Positions 51,669 through 61,270 of a stretch of DNA of 64,000 bases are shown here, piece by piece. The stretch comes from Pseudescherichia sp031998825 (GTDB lineage: Bacteria > Pseudomonadota > Gammaproteobacteria > Enterobacterales > Enterobacteriaceae), in NCBI RefSeq assembly GCF_031998825.1, contig NZ_DAMACX010000021.1, positions 1 through 64,000 of the forward strand, given 5' to 3'. The position numbers were made by a program, and so were the translations under genes. The notes beneath the pieces are model-generated. The model had not been told where the DNA came from, did not search any database, and worked only from the letters and a program-made list of their open reading frames with translations. Positions within the stretch are counted from its first letter, which is position 1. Every line of letters begins with the position of its first letter.

Positions 51669-53042
51669 TTATCGTGCAGCGCGCTGGAGGATCACGCTTG
51701 AGGGCTGGCGCTGCAGGAAGCGCATCCGCAGCATCATTAGGATCGCCGCCGAGGTCAGGCCAATGATAAAGCCCATCCAGAAACCTGCCGGACCCATGCG
51801 GTCGACGACCAGGTCGGTCAGCGCCAGCACGTAGCCGCTCGGCAATCCCAGCACCCAGTAGGCGATGAAGGTAATGAAAAAGATCGAACGCGTATCTTTA
51901 TAGCCACGCAGAATGCCGCTGCCCACCACCTGAATGGAGTCGGAGATCTGATAGATTGCCGCCAGCAGCATCAGCTGCGCCGCCAGGTGCACTACCTCGG
52001 GGTTATCGTTGTAGAGTAGGGCGATCTGCTCCCGCAGGGATACGGTAAAGATCGCGGTAATCACCGCCATGCAGACGCCGACGCCCAATCCGGTGCGTGC
52101 CGCGGTCTGCGCGTCAAGGGTCGACCCCTGACCCAGGCGAAAACCGACGCGAATGGTGACTGCCGCCGCCAGCGACATCGGCAGGACAAACATCAGCGAG
52201 CTAAAGTTGAGGGCAATCTGGTGGCCTGCCACATCAACAATGCCCAGCGGAGAGACCAGCAGCGCCACCACGGCAAACAGGGTTACCTCAAAGAACAGCG
52301 CCAGTGCAATAGGCAGGCCGAGCTGTACCAGGCGTTTAAGAACGCTGAAGTCAGGCTTAGCAAAGTGCTGATCCTGGCGGATATCGCGCATGGAGCGGGC
52401 GCGTTTAATGTATGAGAGCATACAGATAAACATCACCCAGTAGACCGCTGCGGTAGCCACGCCGCAGCCGACGCCGCCCAGCTCCGGCATGCCGAAGTAA
52501 CCGTAGATAAAGATATAGTTAACCGGGATATTCACCAGCAGGCCGATAAAGCCAAAGACCATGCCGGGTTTGGTCTTTGCCAGCCCTTCACACTGGTTAC
52601 GCGCCACCTGGAAGAAGAGGTAGCCAGGCGCGCCGCAGAGCAGGGCGCGAAGGTAGCGTACGGCTTTGTCCGCCAGCTCTGGATCGATGTTATGCATAGC
52701 ATGAATAATATGCCCGGCATTCCAGAGCACGATCATAATTAACACGGAGACAAAGCCCGCCAGCCAGAACCCCTGGCGCACCTGTTGGGCAATGCGATCC
52801 CGTCGGCCTGAACCGTTAAGTTGCGCGATGACCGGCGTTAGAGCCAGCAGCAGGCCGTGGCCAAAGAGGATCGCCGGTAGCCAGATGGAGGTTCCGATCG
52901 CGACCGCCGCCATGTCGGTGGCGCTGTAGCCACCCGCCATGACGGTATCAACAAATCCCATGGCGGTTTGTGCAACTTGCGCAAGGATCACTGGGATAGC
53001 CAGCGCCAGCAGCTGGCGCGCTTCGATATAATACTTCTGCAC
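51669..53042 (-). CDS. mdtK: Multidrug/Na+ antiporter MdtK
   Basis: A 457-residue MATE-family inner-membrane exporter (NorM/YdhE) with 12 predicted spans, exporting quinolones, dipeptides and other compounds in exchange for cations. Length equals that of E. coli MdtK, and the N-terminus (ARQLLALAIPVILAQVAQTAMG) is conserved. It is divergent from ribC and next to tRNA-Val genes, as in E. coli. It is a different MATE subgroup from yeeO in this window. Confidence 0.95.
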   Translation of the reverse strand: MQKYYIEARQLLALAIPVILAQVAQTAMGFVDTVMAGGYSATDMAAVAIGTSIWLPAILFGHGLLLALTPVIAQLNGSGRRDRIAQQVRQGFWLAGFVSVLIMIVLWNAGHIIHAMHNIDPELADKAVRYLRALLCGAPGYLFFQVARNQCEGLAKTKPGMVFGFIGLLVNIPVNYIFIYGYFGMPELGGVGCGVATAAVYWVMFICMLSYIKRARSMRDIRQDQHFAKPDFSVLKRLVQLGLPIALALFFEVTLFAVVALLVSPLGIVDVAGHQIALNFSSLMFVLPMSLAAAVTIRVGFRLGQGSTLDAQTAARTGLGVGVCMAVITAIFTVSLREQIALLYNDNPEVVHLAAQLMLLAAIYQISDSIQVVGSGILRGYKDTRSIFFITFIAYWVLGLPSGYVLALTDLVVDRMGPAGFWMGFIIGLTSAAILMMLRMRFLQRQPSSVILQRAAR

Positions 53043-53270
53043 GGAAACACCTGTATATTGTTGTTATAGGGAAGCATAAAAAAGCCGCCTTAGCTGGCAG
53101 CAAGAAGAGGTTGCAGGATAAATAGCCAGTCCATTGTAACGGGGAAAAGCGAATATGCCAGAGAAAAAACAGCCTGGGCGGGTGCCGCGCTGGCAACCTC
53201 TTTTTCCACCTGTTATTGTGCAATTATCAAAACGGCTTGCGCCGAATTAATGGTTACAGGAGTGGTAGGC

Positions 53271-53921
53271 ATGTTTACTGGTATTGTACAGGGCACGGCA
53301 AAAGTCGTCTCCATTGATGAAAAACCCAACTTCCGCACTCACGTCGTTGCGCTGCCCGAGCCGATGCTGCCGGGTCTGGAGACCGGTGCCTCCGTGGCGC
53401 ATAACGGCTGCTGCCTGACCGTTACCCGCATCAACGGGCCGCTGGTGAGCTTTGACCTGATGAAAGAGACGTTGCGTATCACCAACCTCGGCGAACTGAG
53501 CGTTGGCAGCGAAGTGAACGTTGAGCGTGCCGCGAAGTTCAGCGATGAGATCGGCGGCCATTTGATGTCGGGACATATTATTACTACTGCCGAAGTCGTT
53601 AAGATTTTGGCGTCCGAAAATAACCGTCAGATCTGGTTTAAAGTTCAGGATGCAAGTCTGATGAAGTATATTCTTTATAAAGGGTATATCGGCGTGGACG
53701 GTATTAGCCTGACGGTAGGTGAGGTCACGCCGACGCGTTTCTGCGTGCATCTGATCCCGGAAACCCTTGAGCGCACCACGCTGGGCAGTAAAAAGCTCGG
53801 TCATAAGGTGAATATTGAGATCGATCCGCAGACTCAGGCCATTGTCGATACGGTAGAGCGCGTGCTGGCCAGCCGGGAGGCAGCGATGATTGCCGCCTCG
53901 GTCAGCGGCAGCGAAGAGTGA
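53271..53921 (+). CDS. ribC: Riboflavin synthase alpha subunit
   Basis: A 216-residue enzyme that dismutates two 6,7-dimethyl-8-ribityllumazines to riboflavin. It consists of two tandem lumazine-binding barrels (about 1-90 and 98-190), with the start MFTGIVQGTAKV and the repeats SVAHNGCCLTV and GISLTVGEV. ATG 53271 was chosen by alignment over the frame start at 53250. The C-terminal tail is a few residues longer than in E. coli. A strong bidirectional terminator follows. Confidence 0.95.
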   Translation: MFTGIVQGTAKVVSIDEKPNFRTHVVALPEPMLPGLETGASVAHNGCCLTVTRINGPLVSFDLMKETLRITNLGELSVGSEVNVERAAKFSDEIGGHLMSGHIITTAEVVKILASENNRQIWFKVQDASLMKYILYKGYIGVDGISLTVGEVTPTRFCVHLIPETLERTTLGSKKLGHKVNIEIDPQTQAIVDTVERVLASREAAMIAASVSGSEE

Positions 53922-53924
53922 CTA

Positions 53925-53955
53925 AATAAAAAACCCCGGCGAGCCGGGGTTTTTT
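53925..53955. terminator. Bidirectional terminator between ribC and cfa
   Basis: A 12-bp stem (AAAAACCCCGGC / GCCGGGGTTTTT) with flanking A and T runs lies between convergent genes. Confidence 0.93.
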
Positions 53956-53966
53956 GATCGCATTCG

Positions 53967-55115
53967 TTAGCGTGCCACCCGCAACCCGTTTTCTACGCCG
54001 CGGCTGAACATCACCTGCCAGAGCTGAATATCACGTGCGCGGAACGCACCGGCGCAGGCATTCAGATAGTAGCTGAACATGCGCTTAAAGCGCTCGGAGT
54101 AGTTGTCGGCAATTTCTGGCCACGTGGCCATAAACCGCTCATGCCAGGCCATCAGCGTGGTATCGTAATCTGCACCAAAGTTATGCCAGTCCTCCATAAT
54201 AAAATGGGGTTCGCTGGCATTAGCAATCTGGCGCACCGACGGCAGGCAGCCGTTGGGGAAGATATACTTGTCAATCCACGGATCAACGTTGTTATCGGTT
54301 ATTTTCGAGCCGATAGTGTGGAGCAGGAACAGGCCCTCAGGCTTGAGGTTGCGATCGACCACTGCAAAATAGGTGGCGTAGTTTTTCGGACCGACGTGCT
54401 CAAACATACCGACGGAGACCACCCGGTCGAACTGATCTTTCAGATCGCGATAATCCTGCAGCAGGATAGTCACATCCAGCCCCTCGCAGCGCGCCTGGGC
54501 CATCTTCTGCTGCTCTGCTGAGATGGTGACGCCGGTAACGCTGACGCCATAGTTTTTAGCCATAAAGTAAGCCAGGCCACCCCAGCCGCAGCCGATGTCC
54601 AGCACGCGCATGCCGGGCTGCAGCTGCAATTTTTCACAGATTAGCCGCAGTTTGGCCTGCTGCGCCTCCTCCAGCGTCTGCGCCTCTTTCCAGTAGGCGC
54701 AGGAGTACTGCATATAGGGATCGAGCATGCGGCTAAAGAGATCGTTACCAAGATCGTAGTGCTCTTTGCCTACTATCCAGGCACGCTTCTGGCTTTGCAG
54801 GTTGAACACCCGCGCTGCCGCAATGCGGAGGGTATCCTTGACGTGGCGCGGCATCTGGTTTTCCAGGCCAGCGCGGAGAACCTTGCTAAAGAACATATCC
54901 AGCCGGTCACACTCCCACCAGCCGTCCATGTAGCTCTCGCCCAGCCCAAGCGAGCCTTCCTTTAGCACGCGCTTAAAAAAACGGGGGTTTTTAACCCGGA
55001 TATCCGAGGGGGCGGTGCCGTTAATGTTGATGCCCGCGCGGCCTAACAGTTCGCTTGCGATACGGAACCAGTTATCGCTCTGTATGTTGACTTCTTCTAT
55101 ACACGATGAACTCAT
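53967..55115 (-). CDS. cfa: Cyclopropane-fatty-acyl-phospholipid synthase
   Basis: A 382-residue enzyme, the same length as E. coli Cfa, that adds a methylene group from S-adenosylmethionine to the double bonds of membrane phospholipids in stationary phase and acid stress. The SAM-binding motif VLDIGCGWGG is near residue 170, and the conserved cysteine is in YYLNACAGAFRARD near 354. About 270 bases of upstream sequence would carry the sigma-70 and sigma-S promoters and the sRNA-responsive leader known in E. coli; I did not identify these elements individually. Confidence 0.96.
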   Translation of the reverse strand: MSSSCIEEVNIQSDNWFRIASELLGRAGININGTAPSDIRVKNPRFFKRVLKEGSLGLGESYMDGWWECDRLDMFFSKVLRAGLENQMPRHVKDTLRIAAARVFNLQSQKRAWIVGKEHYDLGNDLFSRMLDPYMQYSCAYWKEAQTLEEAQQAKLRLICEKLQLQPGMRVLDIGCGWGGLAYFMAKNYGVSVTGVTISAEQQKMAQARCEGLDVTILLQDYRDLKDQFDRVVSVGMFEHVGPKNYATYFAVVDRNLKPEGLFLLHTIGSKITDNNVDPWIDKYIFPNGCLPSVRQIANASEPHFIMEDWHNFGADYDTTLMAWHERFMATWPEIADNYSERFKRMFSYYLNACAGAFRARDIQLWQVMFSRGVENGLRVAR

Positions 55116-55387
55116 AGCTTCTCCATCACCCTATGTGATCAGAACCTTCAAACAGCGTAGACGCTTTTAATGGTTTGTGAGAAATCCCACGGAACGGGCC
55201 GTGAGCTTGATATCCGACGTAGAACAGAGGAAGGGAGATCGCCCTTGCCGAAAATGCCGTCCATGGAAGAACAGGCGCACTCCGACGCCTGTTAATACCT
55301 ATTATTTTAACGCTTAAGAATTATCGAATTGAGTATAGGCCGCAAAAAAGGGTCGTTCAACCCATTATGATTAGTTAACTAATTATT

Positions 55388-56542
55388 TTACTGCTTGTTT
55401 TGTATCCAATAGCCTAGTCCGGCAAGCATGACGGTCAGCAGCATCACGCTGGTCGTGGTGAGCAGAGGCGTAGCGATAAGCGTTGAGACCAGCAGACTGG
55501 CGAAAAAGCAGAGGCCCAGCTGGAGAGTATTTTGCAGCGCCGCTGCGCGTCCCGCACCCTGTGGAAAAGGACTTAGCGCCTGAGCCACGACAATGGGATA
55601 GATCGCACCGTTCGCCATCGCCATGACGCAGAACGGCACCAGCAGCAGGGTTAGTGAAACCTGCGGGATAAAAGAGACCAGCCAGACGGCAATCACGCTC
55701 AGCGCATAGAGCGCCAGCAGCCAGGGCAGCATGCGTGGCCCCTGCCAGCGCTGCAGGGCGGCACGACAGCCGTAGCCGCCCACCAGAAAGGCAATCGTCT
55801 GCGGGACGTAGCTTAAGCCAATCGCGGTAGGACCGTATCCCAGCGCGCTCAGGATAAACGGCGAGCCGGTAAGCCAGGCGAAAAAGCTGGCCGAGCAGGC
55901 GGCATAGATCATCACGTTTCCGCAGTAAAAGCGGGAGCGTAACAGCAGTCCGAAGGTCACGGGAGCCGTCTGCGGCTGGTTTTTCCTCGCTGGCTTTTTA
56001 AGACGCAGCGCGGGAAGCATAAGCCCTAGCGTAATCACGAACAGCACCGCGAAGATGGTCTGCCAGTGGGAGTGGGCAAGGATCCAGCTCCCCAGCAGCG
56101 GGGCGAGGGCGGGTGACAGTCCAACCAGCGGCATGATGGTAGCAAAGATGCGGTTGACCCGCTGGGCCGGATAGTAGTCCGTGACCAGCGTCTGCCAGGT
56201 CACCGCTGCGGCACACACTCCCACGGCCTGGACAAAACGCAGTGCCAGCAGCGTGGTGCCATCACGCACCCACAGCATACCGAGGCAGCCGAAAGCAAAC
56301 AGCCCCAGCCCGCAGAGCAGTATCGGCTTACGGCCAAAGCGATCCGAGAGCGGCCCCCAGGCCAGCTGGGCGAGGGCGAAACCGGCCAGAAACAGGCTCA
56401 GGCTGGCGCTAACCGCTGATGCAGGCGTATTGAGATCCTGCTGAATGGCCGTAAACGCCGGCAGGTACATATCCGTCGCCAGAAAGCCCAGCACGCTTAA
56501 TCCTGCTAGCCAGACTAAAAATCCTTTACCAGGTAACATCAT
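55388..56542 (-). CDS. ydhC: MFS transporter of the Bcr/CflA type
   Basis: A 384-residue, 12-span major facilitator protein matching E. coli YdhC (linked to purine efflux) over nearly its whole length. The MFS motif GPLSDRFGRKPILL is near residue 63, with DMYLPAF at the end of the first span. It is divergent from the LysR gene ydhB, its known regulator in E. coli. Its C-terminus is shorter than in E. coli. Confidence 0.92.
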   Translation of the reverse strand: MMLPGKGFLVWLAGLSVLGFLATDMYLPAFTAIQQDLNTPASAVSASLSLFLAGFALAQLAWGPLSDRFGRKPILLCGLGLFAFGCLGMLWVRDGTTLLALRFVQAVGVCAAAVTWQTLVTDYYPAQRVNRIFATIMPLVGLSPALAPLLGSWILAHSHWQTIFAVLFVITLGLMLPALRLKKPARKNQPQTAPVTFGLLLRSRFYCGNVMIYAACSASFFAWLTGSPFILSALGYGPTAIGLSYVPQTIAFLVGGYGCRAALQRWQGPRMLPWLLALYALSVIAVWLVSFIPQVSLTLLLVPFCVMAMANGAIYPIVVAQALSPFPQGAGRAAALQNTLQLGLCFFASLLVSTLIATPLLTTTSVMLLTVMLAGLGYWIQNKQ

Positions 56543-56676
56543 CTTTCCTTCTTCTTATCTTTTCACAATAGTGGTGTAACAGCGCAGGTGACAAAGCCGC
56601 AAAGTGTAGGCAGTGCATTATCGGTTGTGAAACGGTAATATTTGCGCAGTGCATTCAAATTTTTTGCAGGCAGATT

Positions 56677-57588
56677 ATGTGGTCAGATTACTCTCTTGAA
56701 GTGGTAGATACCGTTGCCCGTACCGGTAGCTTTAGCGCCGCAGCGCAGGAGCTGCACCGGGTTCCCTCGGCGATTAGCTATACCGTACGTCAGCTGGAGG
56801 AGTGGCTGGCCGTATCGCTGTTTGAGCGACGGCACCGGGACGTGGTACTTACGCCAGCGGGCAGCTGGTTTTTGCAGGAGGGGCGCTCTGTCATCAAAAA
56901 AATGCAGGTCACCCGGCAACAGTGCCAGCAGATCGCTAACGGCTGGCGCGGCCAGCTGGCTATCGCGGTGGATAACATTGTTCGGCCCGAGCGCACCCGG
57001 CAGATGATTGTCGACTTCTATCGCCATTTTTCAGACGTTGAGCTGCTGGTGCAAAAAGAGGTATTTAACGGCGTCTGGGACGCGCTGGCTGACGGGCGCG
57101 TGGAGCTGGCCATTGGGGCCACCCGAGCAATACCGGTGGGTGGGCGCTTTGCTTTTCGCGATATGGGGATGCTCAACTGGCGCTGCGTCGTGGCCGCCCA
57201 TCACCCGCTGGCGGGTATGAGTGGCCCGCTGAGCGATGACGTCCTGCGCGGCTGGCCGTCGCTGGTGTGGGAGGATACCTCCCGGCTGCTGCCCAAACGG
57301 ATCACCTGGCTGCTGGATAACCAACGGCGTATGGTGGTGCCTGACTGGACCTCTTCCTCCGCGTGCCTGAGTGCCGGACTGTGCGTGGGTATGGTGCCAG
57401 GCCATTTTGCCAGGCCGTGGCTCGATTGCGGTGAGTGGGTGGAGCTGCAGCTGGAGGAGCCTTTTCCAGACGCGGCCTGCTGCCTGACGTGGCAGCAGAA
57501 CGATAACTCACCCGCGCTGGGCTGGCTGCTGGACTATTTAGGGGATAGCGAAACGCTTAACCGGGAGTGGCTGCGGGAGCCAGAGTAG
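56677..57588 (+). CDS. ydhB: LysR-type regulator YdhB
   Basis: A 303-residue LysR regulator. The N-terminal HTH spans residues about 3-60 (SLEVVDTVARTGSFSAAAQE then ISYTVRQLEEWL), followed by a periplasmic-binding-type effector domain. It matches E. coli YdhB (AdnB), described as an activator of the divergent ydhC in response to adenine/adenosine. The 134-base gap to ydhC holds the shared promoter region. Confidence 0.92.
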   Translation: MWSDYSLEVVDTVARTGSFSAAAQELHRVPSAISYTVRQLEEWLAVSLFERRHRDVVLTPAGSWFLQEGRSVIKKMQVTRQQCQQIANGWRGQLAIAVDNIVRPERTRQMIVDFYRHFSDVELLVQKEVFNGVWDALADGRVELAIGATRAIPVGGRFAFRDMGMLNWRCVVAAHHPLAGMSGPLSDDVLRGWPSLVWEDTSRLLPKRITWLLDNQRRMVVPDWTSSSACLSAGLCVGMVPGHFARPWLDCGEWVELQLEEPFPDAACCLTWQQNDNSPALGWLLDYLGDSETLNREWLREPE

Positions 57589-57619
57589 CCGGCTCCCGAA
57601 GTACATCAACGTCAGAGTA

Positions 57620-58645
57620 TTAACGACGGTAGTCGCGGAAGGGACCGTCAGCCACCGAGCGGCGCTCGATCAGTCGAGGGTGAACCTCAATTGACTGCGA
57701 CTCTTCACGCTTGTTGACGATGCGGTCCATCAGCATAGTGAACGCCGTCTCCCCCAGCGAGTCTTTTGGCTGGTGGATGGTGGTCAGTGCAGGGGTAAAG
57801 AAGCGGGCGTTACGCACGTTATCATAGCCGATCAGCGAAACATCCTGCGGCACGCGTAGACCCATCTCGTCGACGGCGCAGAGCGCACCCATCGCCATGA
57901 CATCGCCACCGCAGAACACGGCGGTAGGGCGGTGCGGCTGGGAGAGGATCTGCTGCATGGCACGGTAGCCGGATTCCGGTTCAAAGTCACCCTGCACAAT
58001 CCAGTTCTCCGGCACGCTGATCAGCGCCTCTTCCATGGCTTTCATAAAGCCAGCCAGACGACCCGCGCCGGTGTTGCGCTCAAGGGGGCCGGGGATCACG
58101 CCGATCTCGCGGTGTCCGCGTTCGATCAGGTAGCGGCCCGCCATATAGCCACCCTCAAAGGCGTTATCGATCACCGAGTCGGTGAAGTCCGCTTTCGCCT
58201 CGCCCCAGTCCATGACCACCATAGGGATATGGCGATACTCCTCCAGCATGCTGAGCAGCGGAGCAGGGTATTCAGAACACATCACCAGCAGGCCGTCGAC
58301 GCGCTTCTGTGCCATCATCGAGAGATAGGCACGCTGTTTTTCCAGGTTGTTCCAGGCGTTGCCCAGGATCAGGGTATAGCCCTTCTGGAAGCAGTTCTTC
58401 TCAACCGCCTCGATAATCTCAGCAAAATAGGGCGCTTCGCTGCTGGTTGCCAGCAAGCCAATCGATTTAGTGTGATTAACCTTCAGGCTGCGAGCCACGG
58501 CGCTCGGGGAATAGTGCAGCTCTTTAATGGCTGCCCACACCGCATTACGCGTCTCTTCCGCCACGAAGCGGGTTTTGTTAATAACATGTGATACGGTTGT
58601 GGTGGAAACGTTTGCTCGTTTCGCTACGTCTTTTATCGTTGCCAT
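57620..58645 (-). CDS. purR: Purine repressor
   Basis: A 341-residue LacI-family repressor that binds hypoxanthine or guanine and shuts off purine synthesis genes. The N-terminal HTH ATIKDVAKRANVSTTTVSHV is followed by the hinge helix SPSAVARSL. The effector domain includes the full set of E. coli-like residues. A PurR box lies upstream at 58690, indicating autoregulation. It converges with ydhB. Confidence 0.97.
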   Translation of the reverse strand: MATIKDVAKRANVSTTTVSHVINKTRFVAEETRNAVWAAIKELHYSPSAVARSLKVNHTKSIGLLATSSEAPYFAEIIEAVEKNCFQKGYTLILGNAWNNLEKQRAYLSMMAQKRVDGLLVMCSEYPAPLLSMLEEYRHIPMVVMDWGEAKADFTDSVIDNAFEGGYMAGRYLIERGHREIGVIPGPLERNTGAGRLAGFMKAMEEALISVPENWIVQGDFEPESGYRAMQQILSQPHRPTAVFCGGDVMAMGALCAVDEMGLRVPQDVSLIGYDNVRNARFFTPALTTIHQPKDSLGETAFTMLMDRIVNKREESQSIEVHPRLIERRSVADGPFRDYRR

Positions 58646-58689
58646 TCAATGTCACTCCAGACCACGACGTAAGCTCCTGAAAATAGTGT

Positions 58690-58705
58690 AGGTAAACGTT
58701 TGCCT
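58690..58705. promoter_or_regulatory. PurR box upstream of purR
   Basis: AGGTAAACGTTTGCCT matches the PurR palindrome ACGCAAACGTTTGCGT around its central core, 44 bases before the purR start. E. coli purR is autoregulated through such sites. Confidence 0.88.
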
Positions 58706-58777
58706 CTCTTCAGCCTGCACGCAACTTTTGGGGATGCGATTCGCCGGGAAAACGACACGGAACGTCAGGAGGGGTCT

Positions 58778-58825
58778 ATGGCCGGTACGCGAATAAATTT
58801 AGCGTGGAATTTTGTCTTATCTTGA
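58778..58825 (+). CDS. Candidate 15-residue micro-ORF with a strong ribosome site
   Basis: ATG 58778 to TGA 58825 encodes MAGTRINLAWNFVLS. AGGAGGGG ends 3 bases before the ATG, one of the strongest Shine-Dalgarno matches in the window. It lies between the divergent purR promoter and ynhF. Such a short frame can occur by chance; it might be a microprotein or a leader for ynhF. Confidence 0.3.
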   Translation: MAGTRINLAWNFVLS

Positions 58826-58941
58826 TGAAAAGGGGAAGCGTTAAAACGCATATCACCTCAAATCAAAGAAGATTTTTGCCTATAAATGTGTAAAATGAGC
58901 TGGCTCACTTTTTGTGGGGTAATAAGAATGGAGAGAGATTG

Positions 58942-59031
58942 ATGAGTGCAGATCTGAAGTTTTCCCTGATGACTACCGTTGTCGTGCTGGGCCTGATTGT
59001 TGCTGGTGCGCTGACCGCTGCGTTAAATTGA
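58942..59031 (+). CDS. ynhF: Small membrane protein YnhF
   Basis: A 29-residue protein, MSADLKFSLMTTVVVLGLIV and onward to ALN, essentially one membrane span. It matches the E. coli small inner-membrane stress protein YnhF, whose N-terminal formyl group is retained. GGAGAGAG precedes the ATG and a hairpin follows. It sits between purR and ydhP, as in E. coli. Confidence 0.92.
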   Translation: MSADLKFSLMTTVVVLGLIVAGALTAALN

Positions 59032-59039
59032 TTTAGCGT

Positions 59040-59060
59040 GAGGGAGAGTGCTCTCCCTCT
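59040..59060 (+). terminator. Terminator after ynhF
   Basis: An 8-bp inverted repeat (AGGGAGAG / CTCTCCCT) lies just past the stop codon, with a pyrimidine-rich tail. Confidence 0.6.
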
Positions 59061-59216
59061 GCTCTTCGCCTGCCTTTTCCGCCCTCGCTAATTGTTATCA
59101 AAATGGCAATAAACTTTTGTTAGATTGATAACTTCTGTTTTTTTGTGATAAATGTCATGCTTTTGGCTTCTTGTGACGGTGTCGCCTGTTCGACACGGCA
59201 ATTCTGGAGTCAAAAT

Positions 59217-60383
59217 ATGAAAATTAACTTTCCCCTGCTGGCCCTGGCGATTGGGGCATTTGGCATTGGTACCACTGAATTCTCTCCGATGGGCCTGCTG
59301 CCGACTATCGCTCGAGGGGTAGATGTCTCTATACCGGCAGCGGGAATGCTCATTAGCGCCTACGCCATTGGCGTAATGGTGGGGGCACCGCTGATGACGC
59401 TGCTGCTCTCCCATCGTGCTCGCCGTAGCGCGCTGATCTTCCTGATGGCGATCTTTACCCTGGGCAACGTGCTGTCAGCTATCTCCCCGGACTACACCAC
59501 CCTGATGCTGTCGCGCATTATCACCAGCCTTAACCACGGCGCATTCTTTGGCCTCGGTTCGGTGGTTGCGGCAAGCGTAGTACCGAAAGAGAAGCAGGCC
59601 AGCGCGGTAGCCACCATGTTCATGGGGCTAACTATTGCTAACATCGGCGGCGTACCGGCGGCAACCTGGCTGGGTGAAACCATCGGCTGGCGGATGTCGT
59701 TTCTTGCCACGGCGGGCCTCGGTGTGATCTCAATCCTGAGCCTCTTCTTCTCCTTGCCGAAAGGCAGTGCCGGGGAGCGTCCAGAGGTACGTAAAGAGCT
59801 GGCCGTGCTGGTGCGTCCGCAGGTGCTGTCTGCGCTGCTGACTACCGTGCTGGGAGCAGGAGCGATGTTTACCCTTTACACCTATATCGCGCCAGTGCTG
59901 CATGAGATCACCCATGCTACGCCGCTGTTTGTTACCGCGATGCTGGTGCTGATAGGCGTTGGCTTCTCCATTGGTAACTACCTGGGCGGTAAGCTGGCGG
60001 ATCGCTCCGTGAGCGGTACCCTGAAGGGCTTTTTCCTGCTGCTGATCGTGATTATGCTGGCGATCCCGCTTCTGGCGCGTAACGAGCTGGGCGCGGCGGT
60101 AAGCATGGTCATCTGGGGTGCCGCGACCTTTGCCGTGGTGCCGCCGCTGCAGATGCGTGTGATGCGCGTAGCCCATGAGGCACCAGGCCTGTCGTCATCC
60201 GTTAATATCGGTGCGTTTAATCTCGGTAACGCGCTGGGCGCAGCCGCGGGTGGGGTAGTGATCTCCAGCGGGCTAGGGTACAGCGTTGTTCCGGTGACCG
60301 GGGCGCTGATTGCGGTTCTGGCGCTGCTGCTGGTGCTAATTTCAGGACGTGGCCAGGCCGAACGGGAATACGCGGTCGAGTAA
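59217..60383 (+). CDS. ydhP: MFS transporter YdhP
   Basis: A 388-residue, 12-span major facilitator of the DHA1 arabinose-exporter/drug-resistance group, nearly identical in layout to E. coli YdhP. The N-terminus is MKINFPLLALAIGAFGIGTT, the motif RARRSALIFLMAIF follows the second span, and GLTIANIGGVPAATWLGE is in the fifth. Substrate is not established. ATG 59217 was chosen by alignment, with GGAG 10 bases upstream. Confidence 0.92.
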   Translation: MKINFPLLALAIGAFGIGTTEFSPMGLLPTIARGVDVSIPAAGMLISAYAIGVMVGAPLMTLLLSHRARRSALIFLMAIFTLGNVLSAISPDYTTLMLSRIITSLNHGAFFGLGSVVAASVVPKEKQASAVATMFMGLTIANIGGVPAATWLGETIGWRMSFLATAGLGVISILSLFFSLPKGSAGERPEVRKELAVLVRPQVLSALLTTVLGAGAMFTLYTYIAPVLHEITHATPLFVTAMLVLIGVGFSIGNYLGGKLADRSVSGTLKGFFLLLIVIMLAIPLLARNELGAAVSMVIWGAATFAVVPPLQMRVMRVAHEAPGLSSSVNIGAFNLGNALGAAAGGVVISSGLGYSVVPVTGALIAVLALLLVLISGRGQAEREYAVE

Positions 60384-60390
60384 CGGTGAA

Positions 60391-60419
60391 GAAAAAGCCC
60401 CGCCACGGCTGGCGGGGCT
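60391..60419 (-). terminator. Terminator between ydhP and mepH
   Basis: A 9-bp stem (AGCCCCGCC / GGCGGGGCT) with TTTTTC on the minus strand, just past the mepH stop; it may also stop ydhP transcripts. Confidence 0.85.
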
Positions 60420-60424
60420 CTGCA

Positions 60425-61270
60425 TTAACGAAGGGTTTTAGAGGTCATTACCCGGCGTGCGCCGACATAGTGGCGCTGCCAGTAATCTTCGCTCAGGGAG
60501 GTGATCTGAATATCCTGGCCGCTGCGCGGAGACTGAATGAATTTACCGTTACCGACGTAGACGCCGACGTGATCGGCGGTGCCCCGGCCCTGGGTACGGA
60601 AGAACACCAGATCGCCGCTCTGCAACTCACCGGTATTTACCGGAGAGGCATCGCGCAGGTGATACATCTCATTGGCCGTCCGTGGAATGCGGAACTTAAC
60701 CAAATCTTTATAAGCGTAATAGACCAGACCGCTGCAATCGAAGCCGGTTCGCGGGGAGGAGCCACCCCAGCGATAGGGTTTGCCGATCTGATCCATCAAT
60801 TTATTCATTGCCGTCTTCTGGGCTTTTTGCACCCGGGCCTTATGCAGATCCGCCAACGTCTCTGGTTGGCCCTCTTTTGCCTTTATGCAGCGTGCCTTAT
60901 GGCCTTTACGCGCGGTGCACTTTTGCGCCATAGCGACGGAAGCCGTTTTATCTGGGCTGTTTTTTGTACGGCGGGAGGCGACTTTGCTGGCTTTCGTGCT
61001 GTTTGAAGCGCGTTTGGTGCTGGAGGAGGCGGTTTTGGAAACGCTGGTTTTTTTATCTCTCTTTTTAGTGCTGCTTTTTGCAGTGCCACTGCTTTTCTTT
61101 GAGGTCTTTTGGTTAGTGCTTTTACTTTTTCGCTCTGATGATTTTGCCAAATGCGTTTTTTGCACGGCAGAGGGCCGCGCCTGTTCGGACGCCCGGGCCA
61201 GCGGCGTGAACGTCAGCGAGGCAAAAACTAAAGCACAGAGCGTGATCGAGATTTTATTTATCCGCGCCAC
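60425..61270 (-). CDS. mepH: Murein DD-endopeptidase MepH
   Basis: A 281-residue periplasmic NlpC/P60 peptidase (YdhO) that cuts 4-3 cross-links to allow wall growth. The signal peptide MARINKISITLCALVFASLT (then FTPLARA) is followed by a long Lys/Ser/Thr-rich linker (about residues 30-120). The catalytic domain has Cys in TGFDCSGLVYYAYK and His in TADHVGVYV. I chose the GTG at 61268-61270, which has AGGGGA 7 bases upstream and gives the E. coli-like N-terminus; a TTG 8 codons earlier is less likely. Confidence 0.92.
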   Translation of the reverse strand: MARINKISITLCALVFASLTFTPLARASEQARPSAVQKTHLAKSSERKSKSTNQKTSKKSSGTAKSSTKKRDKKTSVSKTASSSTKRASNSTKASKVASRRTKNSPDKTASVAMAQKCTARKGHKARCIKAKEGQPETLADLHKARVQKAQKTAMNKLMDQIGKPYRWGGSSPRTGFDCSGLVYYAYKDLVKFRIPRTANEMYHLRDASPVNTGELQSGDLVFFRTQGRGTADHVGVYVGNGKFIQSPRSGQDIQITSLSEDYWQRHYVGARRVMTSKTLR

